Source: Escherichia sp. ESNIH1
GTDB taxonomy: Bacteria > Pseudomonadota > Gammaproteobacteria > Enterobacterales > Enterobacteriaceae
Assembly: GCA_002918705.1 (NCBI GenBank)
Contig: PQKR01000001.1
Location: 124,001 to 188,000, forward strand
Length of the DNA stretch: 64,000 nucleotides
Direction: 5' to 3'
Positions within the stretch are counted from its first letter, which is position 1. Every line of letters begins with the position of its first letter. Below, piece by piece: positions 29,871 to 38,329 of the stretch. Under the pieces are notes generated by a model. The model was not told the origin of the DNA. It ran no database searches and worked only from the letters and a program-made list of their open reading frames with translations. A program made the translations under genes and the position numbers.

Positions 29871-30356
29871 CTATTTAAGTAATGCTGTGGCAATCGCAGT
29901 GGCGGAAGAAAGAAAGGCCAGCCCCAGAGCAGACCATACTTTTAAATTATTATTTTTAATTTCGAAGTTGAGCCTCTTGTTCTGTTCTTCAACGGCAATC
30001 ATCTTCGTCACGAGATCCAGCATGATGCTCATCTCGGCTGCACTGACAGGAGGAGATTCACGTTCATCTGTTTCGTTGTTCTTCCTTCTTCTTGCATAGC
30101 GAAGATGGATCATATATAGGGGCTCGCCCTGTGAACTGAGATTGGAAGAGCATCTGAAAAATGCCGGGTAAGAAGCAAGTACTCGTTCGACCTCCTGCAT
30201 ATCCATGCCCAGACTGTCAGCAATATTCCTTGGTGTTCTGCTGTTCCAACGTTCATGTGCACCCAAGTGCTGTATCAGGGCTGTCAGATAATGAAAATCC
30301 CTAACAAAAGATGGTTCAGTTTGAACAGATTCATTGGACTGTTGTACAAACATCAT
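29871..30356 (-). CDS. HTH protein with C-terminal membrane anchor, partner of OLD nuclease
   Basis: The 161-residue protein has an N-terminal winged-helix-like segment (YLTALIQHLGAHERWNSRTP, then IADSLGMDMQEVERVLASYP), a basic middle (YARRRKNNETDE), a predicted coiled coil (~105-135) and a final TM helix (VWSALGLAFLSSATAIATALL). The stop is 10 bases before the OLD start, so the two are co-transcribed. I know no named defence system with this pairing. A tail-anchored HTH protein could be a sensor or membrane effector controlled by, or controlling, the nuclease; that is inference. Confidence 0.75.
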   Translation of the reverse strand: MMFVQQSNESVQTEPSFVRDFHYLTALIQHLGAHERWNSRTPRNIADSLGMDMQEVERVLASYPAFFRCSSNLSSQGEPLYMIHLRYARRRKNNETDERESPPVSAAEMSIMLDLVTKMIAVEEQNKRLNFEIKNNNLKVWSALGLAFLSSATAIATALLK

Positions 30357-30812
30357 ATTGATCCTTAAAAAACATGGACATTTTTCGCGAAAATAGTATG
30401 TAGAAGGCTTTAACTGCCCAAAAGCCTATTTTAAGCATATTCTAGGTATAACATCACTGTGAATTTTAACCACCGTCAATATTGCTGGAGATTGCTTCAC
30501 TATTGAGCATATATGTACAAGATATATTTCTATTAACACAACGGCAATAAAATGTTTTTTTGACAACAATCCCCTATCATGAGTGCTATTGAAGCATCAG
30601 TTTCAATCCTCAACTCCTCTGACTTAAAAAAGATAAAGTCGAAAGTGAATGTGCCTTTAAAGCAACAGCTTTCGGCCTTTAAGAGGCAGTACACAGATTT
30701 CTAGATGACTGGATGGATCACGGAGAACCCGGAGCCAGAAAGCGCAGGACGCCCCTGACGTCATGCTGCTGATACACTGCCAGTGAAACGCAGCCGGTAA
30801 AGCTTCCTGCCG
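30357..30812. other. Intergenic region with a 41-codon frame
   Basis: The stretch holds the promoter of the HTH/OLD unit. A plus-strand frame 30579-30704 (MSAIEASVSILNSSDLKKI and 22 more residues) is preceded by TTGACA-like sequence but has no clear ribosome site. It may be the start of a lost gene. Confidence 0.35.
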
Positions 30813-31493
30813 TTACGGTGTATTGCTTCCCGGCGTTGACGGGCTATATCTGACAAAATGAAGGACCGCACGCCAGGTTTTACGTGCCATCACCCATAGA
30901 TTCGGGGACGCAGGATGCAGTAATGCCCGGTAGTCACCGGCGATGCGCTCAATCAGCTGTTGTCTGTATGCAGGGAGCGGGATGGCCAGAGCAGCCAGTT
31001 CTTCGTTGTAATTTTTCACCTGTTCGGGTCTCCAGGACATGCGGCTGAGCTGTTCCGTACACTCCTCAGTAGCCCGCGACGGGGAAGCAATGACATGGTC
31101 GAGATGCAGTATCAACGGGAGGATGAGCCTTTTCCACTCCTTAAAATCGGCAGGCCGGTGAAGTTCTATGGTACTCTGAAATGCCTTTACTGCCTCAAAA
31201 TCAATCCGGATCCCCAAGCCAGCGGATTTTACGAGACCTTGCGTGACGCTGACCAGCGTGATGCTCTTTTCATACCCCTCTGACAGATCATGTAGCAACT
31301 TCCCCACATTCATGCAGTAGAGATTCAGATTTCTCAGACAGCTGTCGCACTCAAGCACCAGCCGCTCCAACCTCACCGTCTCCAGTTCCAGTGTTTTCTT
31401 ACGGATATCGTTACTTAATGCGAGTCTGGCTCCAAGCCAGACTGCAGTGACGGTGACGACAGGCGAGATAAGGTCTTTCTAGTCAAAGGGCAT
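30813..31493 (-). pseudogene. Membrane-anchored protein with an early in-frame TAG
   Basis: A start ATG at 31493 with an AGGA site reads MPFD, then TAG at 31481-31479, and the same frame continues KDLISPVVTVTAVWLGARLA and on to 30813. The N-terminal hydrophobic helix and the basic flank suggest a membrane anchor before a helical soluble domain of ~190 residues. Trp (TGG) is the likely ancestral codon at the TAG. Internal start GTG at 31376 would give a 187-residue protein without the anchor. The domain is not recognised. It is the second island gene interrupted by a single amber codon. Confidence 0.65.
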
Positions 31494-31592
31494 GTTCTGT
31501 ATTTCCTGAAATAAGGCTAAATTTCCTGTGGGATGACATCCGCTGTTGCTTATCGGCAGCGGCCGATGCCTGTCGGACAGGCTGCGGGTGCA

Positions 31593-31850
31593 CTATAGCG
31601 GACACAGAGGCTGTGGTTGATGCCGTAAATGCTGTTTTTCCGGGCGCTCGGAAGCCGGTGCATTCTGCACCATCAGGGTGACAATGGGTGAGGATATGCC
31701 GTCCGGGAAAAGAATGATCCTGTACCCGGCGGGATGAGTGTCTGCCAGTTTAGGCCAGCAGCACGTTCCCTTCAACAGCCAGACAGCCATGACCAAATAA
31801 ATTTTACAACTGTAGTGCCGTACCAGGGTAATGTCTGAAGCCATGATCAA
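31593..31850 (-). CDS. Possible small hydrophobic protein
   Basis: A frame of 85 codons opens with TTG at 31850 or ATG at 31844. It has one hydrophobic stretch (IYLVMAVWLLKGTCC) and a Pro/His-rich tail. No ribosome site or family is evident, so it may be chance. The rest of 31494-31907 shows nothing I can support. Confidence 0.25.
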   Translation of the reverse strand: MIMASDITLVRHYSCKIYLVMAVWLLKGTCCWPKLADTHPAGYRIILFPDGISSPIVTLMVQNAPASERPEKQHLRHQPQPLCPL

Positions 31851-31907
31851 AGCAGCAATACAGGCGAAAGCAGAAGCCGAATAGCTTTCTTTTCATTTCT
31901 GATAAAG

Positions 31908-33437
31908 TTGGGCCTTCTGAACCCCTCGCCGGAGATACGCCTGGTGTGCAGTTTTGAAGCTGATGAAACCTGGATTTGTACTACCTGCATTGGAGAGCCT
32001 TTTCTCAGTGCCCGTATAGAAAATGAAGGCACTTATGAGGTCTGTACTTACTGTGGTAAAGAGAATTCCTGTTTCACACTGGAAGAAGTTAGCGATGCAA
32101 CTGAAACAGCTATCGGGCAGCATTTCATCCGTACGCCAGTAGATCCAGACCCTATGGAATACGCCATGATTAAGCATGGGGGACGTGGCTGGTGCCGGCA
32201 TGGTTATGAAATTGACCCTCTTATTGAGGATCTTCTGCAGACCCGGACGGAAGTTGCAGGCGCAGTTCAGCGTTGCCTGGAAAACAGACACGCGGATTTT
32301 GATTCGGCTGCCATGGGAGAAGAAACCGAGTTTGACTCTGAATCACACTATGAGGAACGCCGGAAGGTTGATACAAGCTATCTGGATGGCATGTGGGCGA
32401 AATTTGTCTCCAGCCTGAAAACCGAATCCCGGTTCATAAATCATTCAGTCAGAGAAACGTTGGACGGCATTTTCAGCGGCGTTGAGACCATGCAGGCAGG
32501 CAGGGAAAAAGAGGTGATTGTTAAAGCCGGAATCGGTACGGCCATACCTGTCCTGTACCGTGCCCGCTGGTGTCGCAATGATGATGAGCTTGAGAAGATA
32601 CTGGTTAGTCCTGATCGTGAGCTGGGGCCTCCGCCTCACCATTTCAGTGGTGCAAACCGTATGAGTGCCAGAGGGATCTCTGTCTTTTACGGGGCAAGTT
32701 CGGTTGCAACTGCCATCCCGGAGATACGTCCTCCGGCTGGCTGTAACGTAGTATCTGCGGGGTTCCGCATTATCCGGCCTCTCAGGTTATTAAATCTTCC
32801 AGCACTCGAAAGCGTCTTGGAAGACGGCAGTTATTTTGATCCCAACTTTATTAACAAACGTGCCCAGCTCACTTTTCTGAGAACGCTATCCGACCTGATG
32901 ACAGATCCTGTTCTGCCAGGTGAGGAAGAATTCCGCTATATCCCGACGCAAGTCATTGCCGAATATCTTGCCGATTCCCCTCAGCTTGCTCTTGACGGGA
33001 TCCTTTACCCGTCGGTCCAGAATCCCGAACTACCGGCGTCTGAACACTATAACGTTGTCCTGTTTCATAAAGCTTCGAGGGTAAAATATCAGGCGTTGCC
33101 TGCACTGGCTGACTGCAGGATAAGTTTTGGGTATCATTTTTCTGAAGATGACTGGGAAGACGACATCTGCGTAACGCAGATAGCAGAGCCGGGAGAACCA
33201 ACACTGCAAAAAAATTGGTATGAAGTCACTCCTCGCCTCCTTGATGAACGGGCACCTGCTATGGAGGTTGATCTGGCAACTGTCTGTGTTCACCACATCC
33301 ACGGGGTAATGCTTGACTATTCCTCTGGCGTTGTAAGCCGTAGAAAACATATTGCCGAGAAAACTGACGGTAGCCCGAGTGTACTGACATCTACTCCATG
33401 GGAAAACGATGACTGGCCGGATGATATACCGTACTGA
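31908..33437 (+). CDS. RES-domain protein with zinc-ribbon N-terminus
   Basis: The ~509-residue protein starts with a four-cysteine zinc ribbon (WICTTCIGEPFLS and CTYCGKE), a helical HEPN-like N-terminal domain, then a RES domain at ~220-400 with the typical RARWC, ARGISVFYGASSVATAIPEIR and GFRIIRPLRLLNL stretches. RES proteins fold like ADP-ribosyltransferases and the best studied deplete NAD+. In bacteria they are toxins of TA pairs or effectors of defence. Here no antitoxin (Xre-type) neighbour is seen, and the HEPN-like/zinc N-terminus marks the stand-alone subfamily. The annotated start is a TTG; the true start is uncertain because the frame is open a little further up. Confidence 0.8.
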   Translation: MGLLNPSPEIRLVCSFEADETWICTTCIGEPFLSARIENEGTYEVCTYCGKENSCFTLEEVSDATETAIGQHFIRTPVDPDPMEYAMIKHGGRGWCRHGYEIDPLIEDLLQTRTEVAGAVQRCLENRHADFDSAAMGEETEFDSESHYEERRKVDTSYLDGMWAKFVSSLKTESRFINHSVRETLDGIFSGVETMQAGREKEVIVKAGIGTAIPVLYRARWCRNDDELEKILVSPDRELGPPPHHFSGANRMSARGISVFYGASSVATAIPEIRPPAGCNVVSAGFRIIRPLRLLNLPALESVLEDGSYFDPNFINKRAQLTFLRTLSDLMTDPVLPGEEEFRYIPTQVIAEYLADSPQLALDGILYPSVQNPELPASEHYNVVLFHKASRVKYQALPALADCRISFGYHFSEDDWEDDICVTQIAEPGEPTLQKNWYEVTPRLLDERAPAMEVDLATVCVHHIHGVMLDYSSGVVSRRKHIAEKTDGSPSVLTSTPWENDDWPDDIPY

Positions 33438-33467
33438 TCGTTAACCAGCCAGTGAGGGAATGGCCTG

Positions 33468-34607
33468 TTACTGTCGGTGGCTACGTTTCATTTCCTCCAG
33501 CTGCATCATGATGCAACTGGCCACCCGATCCATTTCCTTTCGGAAATACTCTGCCTCACCCTGGTTACGACTTTTATCCCGGGTGTAGATACTGCTCTCA
33601 AACTTGCAGTTCAGGTAGTTTTCAGCTTTTTTCGTAGTGGGACTAGTACCTTCCCGAGTAAGATAAAGCTTGATAAATTCTCTGCCGTTGTCACTAAGAA
33701 TGACCGTATGAAGATAAAGCGGAGCCCAGTGTGTTGTCAGGTGCCTGTCATTTTTTTCCACAATTTTCACGTTCAGCCCTTTCCTGCGAAGTGCCTCAGG
33801 CAGATACGTAGTATAGAGATTATCGACAAAACAATAAGCACCTACAATGATGATATCACTCAACTCTTTGCGTGTAAGGCCCACCGTATCCGGCTCAAAA
33901 TCGCCAGGATAAAAAAGCAGCTCCATCAGGGTTTCAAAGTCGGATGTAGTGTCGTAGAAGGGTATTGCCGATTTCCATGTGGGATCATGCGCCCTCTCTT
34001 TCAGTAATCCCGCGTTCTGCAGGGTACGTACTGCCTGCATGACCATGCCGCTTTCCTGTGCGGTCAGCGCCAGTGCTGCCTCGTCTAATGAGGCAGTGCC
34101 GCATACCGGTACGGTATGACGGATTTTCAGCTTACGAGCAAACTCTATCTGGAAGCAGGTCAGCATGCTGACGAGACGAATGAAGTGGTAGCGCAAATCG
34201 GCAGACATCGTGCTGACGGGAATACGGCCCAGGGCCACCGTCAGGCGGATATAGTATTCAGTTTTGGCGGCCTCATCGTCGGCAGCAAGCTTGCGAATCA
34301 CCGGGATCACATCCTCCTCAAGGAGTTCAACGGTGTCATTGTATAGCTCGTCCTGGACCACACCCAGAACATAGCACTGAAGCCGCCGCTGTCGTTCACT
34401 GTTTTCGCGGTTCGTCAGTACCTGCGTTAGCTCTATCACCGCCTCGCCACCCGGAACACTTTTAAGTGCCAGCATGCCCAGCTTACTGAATGCTTTCGTG
34501 AACGTCCCTTCGCGGCCGATGGCCATGAATTCATCACCGGCGCGCTGCATAAAGGTGGGTGGTTCCCGATGCTCTGCGGAATGAGAATTATCGTCAGGTG
34601 TTCTCAT
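33468..34607 (-). CDS. 379-residue partner of the transglutaminase-like protein, unknown
   Basis: The ATG overlaps the stop of the upstream transglutaminase-like gene (ATGA), so the two are coupled. Residues ~30-65 contain a moderately hydrophobic stretch (FSKLGMLALKSVPGGEAVIE). The middle is helical, with a winged-helix-like piece (ALTAQESGMVMQAVRTLQNAGLL) at ~180-205, and a C-terminal alpha/beta part follows (LSDIIIVGAYCFVDNLYTT). I do not recognise the family. The coupling suggests that it is a target, inhibitor or sensor of the cysteine enzyme. Confidence 0.7.
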   Translation of the reverse strand: MRTPDDNSHSAEHREPPTFMQRAGDEFMAIGREGTFTKAFSKLGMLALKSVPGGEAVIELTQVLTNRENSERQRRLQCYVLGVVQDELYNDTVELLEEDVIPVIRKLAADDEAAKTEYYIRLTVALGRIPVSTMSADLRYHFIRLVSMLTCFQIEFARKLKIRHTVPVCGTASLDEAALALTAQESGMVMQAVRTLQNAGLLKERAHDPTWKSAIPFYDTTSDFETLMELLFYPGDFEPDTVGLTRKELSDIIIVGAYCFVDNLYTTYLPEALRRKGLNVKIVEKNDRHLTTHWAPLYLHTVILSDNGREFIKLYLTREGTSPTTKKAENYLNCKFESSIYTRDKSRNQGEAEYFRKEMDRVASCIMMQLEEMKRSHRQ

Positions 34608-35131
34608 ACCTTCCCTCCATCAGGTTTCGCATCGCTGAGGCTAAGGAGGCTGTCTGCTGTATCGCGCAGCCATTTATAGAGATTGTATCCGTCCTCATTT
34701 CGCGTATGTAGCTTAATGTCGCGTTCCGTCACCGTGCCCTCATGAGATTGAATCTTTATCAGCAGGCTGCCTAGCGTGCCGGTCCGTTCACCAATCTCCA
34801 CTCGGCCCCGGTACTCCTCAAACTGATTGAGGGTGAGATCGATATACCAGCTACTGAGTTTCACGATAACATGGGAATAGATAGTCGACTTAAATTTTTT
34901 CCGGAAGTCCTCTGTCGTCTGCATGTGCACAATGACCGGCTCAAGGTCCGGGTCGCTGTCCCGGAGGTACTGCGCCAGAAAGTTGCTGGCCAAGTCGCAG
35001 CAGCCGTATGGGAAACTATTCATCTCTGTACGCCAGCGGGGCATATGAAAACATTCATTTGATCGAGTATCGGCGGCGAGCACCAGGGCATTGCGAAAGG
35101 CGTGGATACGGCGTCTGATTATAGGTGTCAT
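34604..35131 (-). CDS. Transglutaminase-like cysteine protein (copy 1)
   Basis: The 175-residue protein has an AAGGAG site and the pattern of a transglutaminase/papain-like core. Its landmarks are the motif FPYGCCDLASNFLAQYL with candidate catalytic Cys45, then SHVIVKL with His87 and WYIDLTLNQFEEY with Asp98. This Cys-His-Asp order is that of the transglutaminase-like superfamily, which includes proteases and deamidases. No signal peptide, so it works in the cytoplasm. It overlaps its 379-residue partner by 4 bases. A second copy of this protein is at 37208-37771. Confidence 0.75.
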   Translation of the reverse strand: MTPIIRRRIHAFRNALVLAADTRSNECFHMPRWRTEMNSFPYGCCDLASNFLAQYLRDSDPDLEPVIVHMQTTEDFRKKFKSTIYSHVIVKLSSWYIDLTLNQFEEYRGRVEIGERTGTLGSLLIKIQSHEGTVTERDIKLHTRNEDGYNLYKWLRDTADSLLSLSDAKPDGGKV

Positions 35132-35505
35132 GTTTTCTCCTTACTGCCTTTTTTACTCTGTTCGGGCCAGCGTTAGCAATTCGGCCCGCAGCGAGCGGTT
35201 CTCTTCCCGCGCTTCTTTCAGCTCGGCACGGGTTTCCCTTATCTGGATCGCCTGGTGTTCACCAGTGGCAGCCAGTCGGGCTACCTGTTCACGTAGCGGA
35301 AGGGCTTACGCGCGCAGTTTATGCAACTCCTACAGCAGCCGGTCGCGCTCTGACGGGCACGAAACTCCTGCTTCACCGGAGAGATATGCGACAGGGACCC
35401 GCCGTCGGGATCGGTACGGACATATTCATTAATCGGGTTCGCGGCAATGATGACCGCGGCGGCGTCCACAATGCGGCGGGCAGCGTAAGTGGGGTTGCTG
35501 GTCAT
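35132..35505 (-). pseudogene. KfrA-like gene, decayed copy A
   Basis: The N-terminus reads RRIVDAAAVIIAANPINEYV and GGSLSHISPVKQEFRARQ, matching the intact KfrA-like gene at 40245-40865. The central coiled coil is deleted. Downstream, in another frame, the C-terminus can be read (LREQVARLAATGEHQA, then LKEAREENRSLRAELLTLAR) with in-frame TAG and TAA in place of Gln and Glu of the paralogue. It stands just upstream of the transglutaminase-like gene on the same strand. Confidence 0.75.
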
Positions 35506-35702
35506 GGGACGTTCCGTTCAGAAGGTATGCGTGTATTTTAACTCGATTCCACATACATACATCAAGATGATATCTTTTCTGCGTGGAGCAAAAAAAGTAA
35601 CCCCGGAGGCCTCATTTTTAAGTTAACGCAATAGCTTGACCGACATGTTTGTAAGGATGATATGCATGCTGGAAAATATCTGTTCTGACAATATACAGGG
35701 TT

Positions 35703-36467
35703 ATGGCTTACAACTTACGGTACAAAAACATGAATCTATCATTGCTGATACATTTTACTGAGTACGCTTGTCCCGCGTGGGTCTGCCCTGAATGTCAATC
35801 CAGGTCACTCACTATCTTGAAAGGCTCGTTTCACTCAGCAACCATTCCGGAGTCTGTGACGCGATGGCGAGAAACGGACGGCGAACTGGAAGACATAAAA
35901 CTGGTATTCAGCTGCCTGCTGAAATGTGACCTGGGCCGTTGTGGCACAGTGGTAGCGGCCAGCGGTGCAGGGTATGTTACTGACACGCCCTGGGAAGCTC
36001 AGGAAGAAGGGGAACCTCCACACATGGAACTGTTCCAGGCGCGGAGTTTCACGCCACCACTAAGCGCATTCACAATCCCATCCCAATGCCCCGTTAACGT
36101 TATTGAACCACTCAGGCAGTCATTTTCGCTATTTTTGAGTTCTCCTGGTGCCGCTGCGAATGCGATCCGAATTGCACTTGAGGAACTGATGACCGCACTA
36201 GGGATTGCAAAGAAAGGCACTCTCCATCACCGCATTGAGGCCTTACCGCAGCAATACAGTCAGCACAAAGATGCCATTATGGTTATTAAGTTTCTCGGTA
36301 ATGCCGGAAGCCACGGACTTGACAGGGTCACGACACAGGATATTGAGCAGGCATATGCTATCATCGAATTTGTCCTGAAAAAAATCTACGAAGGTTCAAC
36401 TGAAACTGTCCGTCAGCTGATAACCCGCCTTGATGAACGATTTGGGCCTGTTCCTAAGTCAGTTTGA
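35703..36467 (+). CDS. DUF4145 domain protein
   Basis: The 254-residue protein has a zinc-binding CPECQS knuckle near residue 28 with further cysteines (C72, C76, C81 region), and a C-terminal DUF4145 domain with the hallmark IKFLGNAGSHG followed by TTQDIEQAYAIIEFVLKKIY. DUF4145 is HEPN-like and often fused to restriction or helicase domains; here it stands alone. It is transcribed alone between two minus-strand units. An internal ATG at 35730 is an alternative start. Confidence 0.85.
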   Translation: MAYNLRYKNMNLSLLIHFTEYACPAWVCPECQSRSLTILKGSFHSATIPESVTRWRETDGELEDIKLVFSCLLKCDLGRCGTVVAASGAGYVTDTPWEAQEEGEPPHMELFQARSFTPPLSAFTIPSQCPVNVIEPLRQSFSLFLSSPGAAANAIRIALEELMTALGIAKKGTLHHRIEALPQQYSQHKDAIMVIKFLGNAGSHGLDRVTTQDIEQAYAIIEFVLKKIYEGSTETVRQLITRLDERFGPVPKSV

Positions 36468-36847
36468 GGCACCGTTATGCGAATAACTGGTATAAAAAAT
36501 AGCTGTGGGGATCATGTCGTAACAGCACATCCAGGGCATGATCAACTGCAGAAGGTCTCGGTTGTAAATAAATAGAAGATGTCAGAACAACAGGCCCGCT
36601 GGCTGTACAGCAGGGCACCGACTCAGCACATCGGTAATGAGGCTCTGAGATTTGCCGATGAATGTTGGGATTGTGGTCTGCACCTCGCGGCAAAACCACA
36701 AATTCATTTTAAGTATGTGATGGGCTATGTTCGCAGGACACCGACTAGCTGACAATAAAAGACCAGCGCGTTCACTGGCGGCCAGCTCCAGCTCCCGGCT
36801 GAAGGCCTTTACGCGGGTCTGTGTTTACACCTTACACCTTCACTTCT
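36468..36847. other. Region with a possible 57-residue frame, otherwise decayed
   Basis: A plus-strand frame 36579-36752 reads MSEQQARWLYSRAPTQHIGN and 37 more residues, with a weak ribosome site. It is protein-like but unrecognised and may be a gene fragment. The remaining bases show nothing supported. Confidence 0.35.
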
Positions 36848-36990
36848 TTTCCTTCCCGTCATGGCGAGCCAGGGTCAGCAACTGGGACTGGAGGGTCTTT
36901 TCGCTGGCTCGCAGGATTTTTACTTCCTCGCGGCTTTCCAGCAGCTGTGCGGTCAGTTGTTCATTGTTGGTCTGCTGGCACACCATCTCA
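36848..36990 (-). pseudogene. KfrA-like gene, decayed copy B (C-terminal fragment)
   Basis: The minus strand reads QTNNEQLTAQLLESREEVKI followed by TLQSQLLTLARHDGKEKK and stop. This is the coiled-coil end of a KfrA-like protein, parallel to LLTLARAEPKGGK of the intact copy. No N-terminus is present. Just upstream the sequence carries three tandem TCGGATG units (37047-37075), perhaps a slippage scar. Confidence 0.65.
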
Positions 36991-37207
36991 TATAGGGAAA
37001 AGTGGACCATGTGTCCCTGGCGTCACTATGAGGACCTGTATCTGGCTCTCGGATGTCGGATGTCGGATGTCGGGCAGTGAATCCGGGCTCATTGACTGTC
37101 ATGCGCCGGTCGCGTTACAGTGATGGTATTGCTGGCCATTGATGCAGAGTGATGCGCCCAGCGTCTCTGCCTGTTATGAAGCAACAGGCAGTGCGGTGGT
37201 TCCTGAT
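36991..37207. other. Short intergenic scar region
   Basis: About 220 bases with tandem GTCGGAT units and no gene. Confidence 0.4.
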
Positions 37208-37771
37208 TTAATTTTGTCCCGAATACCCAATGGTGATTTTTTCTCGAAAATCCGGTATTTCCTGCTGACAGCTCTCTCTTTCCTCTTCCTCAAGGATTTG
37301 ATCTGCCGTATCGCGGAGCCACGCGTACATATCATTTCCAGATGTAGTGTACGACGTGAGTTTTATTGGACGGGTTTCTATAGTTCCTTCGATTTCTGCA
37401 ATTCTTCGTAAGAGGGTACCAACCACTCCACCCGACTCCATAGGTTCGACCATAATATAGTCTGGATACTCCTCAAATTGATCCAGCGTTAAATCTATAT
37501 ACTCACCGTCCAGCATGACAATTACATGACCCTGAACTGTCGACTTTTCCAACCTTCTGCCATTCATAAAAATAATGAAGGGATATCCACATTTTTTTTC
37601 CGTGAGATACTGTGCCAGACAGTTACTGGCCATATCGCAGCTACCGCGGGGAAAATTATGCAAATCAGTTTTCCATCGCCCCAGGTGACTGCATTCCTCC
37701 GATCGTTCTCCAGCAGCCAGTTCCAGAGCTTTACGAAAAGCACGGACTCGAAACTTAGTATCTTCTCTCAT
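37208..37771 (-). CDS. Transglutaminase-like cysteine protein (copy 2, orphan)
   Basis: The 187-residue paralogue of the protein at 34604 keeps the pattern FPRGSCDMASNCLAQYL (Cys45), GHVIVML (His82), YIDLTLDQFEEY (Asp93). The catalytic Cys is therefore the second of copy 1's CC pair. The C-terminal half (YAWLRDTADQIL) is also shared. Unlike copy 1 it has no 379-residue partner downstream; the DNA there is decayed. It has a GGAAAGGG ribosome site and looks intact. Confidence 0.75.
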   Translation of the reverse strand: MREDTKFRVRAFRKALELAAGERSEECSHLGRWKTDLHNFPRGSCDMASNCLAQYLTEKKCGYPFIIFMNGRRLEKSTVQGHVIVMLDGEYIDLTLDQFEEYPDYIMVEPMESGGVVGTLLRRIAEIEGTIETRPIKLTSYTTSGNDMYAWLRDTADQILEEEERESCQQEIPDFREKITIGYSGQN

Positions 37772-38329
37772 ACCCTTTCCTTCCGATAAAATTATCTGAC
37801 CAGCATTGATGTTTTTCTGGGCCCGTTCTCACTAGTGTCAGTGCTCCTCATTAAACAGAATGGTCTCCTCTATTTCCACTGTCATTCCGGATAATGGAGG
37901 TAATTTCGCCGACGAAGTCTGTTTCATTATTCTGAATTGGCTCTGGGAAAAAGATGAACTTCTGTTCTCTGAGGGACCACTTCTGAGCCAGCAAGCCCTG
38001 ACCAAGTTCTCTACAAAGCTGACCAATGACTGGCAGAAGCAGGCGCTGCTGATCCAATGATTGAATCATCGCAGGTATCAGGTCGGTCCCACAGACGTTC
38101 CGACATCAGGATTATGCTGCCTCCTTACTCAGAGGAATCACCGCAGTATCGTGTATTCAGATGCAATGTGGTCCCTGGCCATCCAACTGGGAGAAGTGAA
38201 TTTATCAGGCCTTCGAAACTCACGCATGAGAATACACATATACGTACAGAGCCATTCAGTAACGGTGAAAAGGAATAAGACTAACATAGCTGAATAACTG
38301 TAGGGCCACCGGATGGCGGCCTGACTCCG
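37772..38329. other. 558-base stretch with no supported gene
   Basis: Several overlapping short frames exist on both strands (for example minus 37851-38069), none with a ribosome site or a recognisable family. It may be decayed coding DNA. Confidence 0.4.

Noticed and set aside
27857-30356. Assignment of the OLD-family unit to Gabija or PARIS
   Set aside because: No UvrD-like helicase follows, and ATPase and TOPRIM are in one chain with an HTH/TM partner rather than AriA/AriB.
37040-37080. Tandem GTCGGAT units as a CRISPR or iteron
   Set aside because: Only three short units without spacers; more likely replication slippage.
37838-38278. Short overlapping frames before vapC, one faintly like a CinA-type start
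   Set aside because: No ribosome site, no conserved motif continues past ~30 residues, and frames on both strands are equally open.
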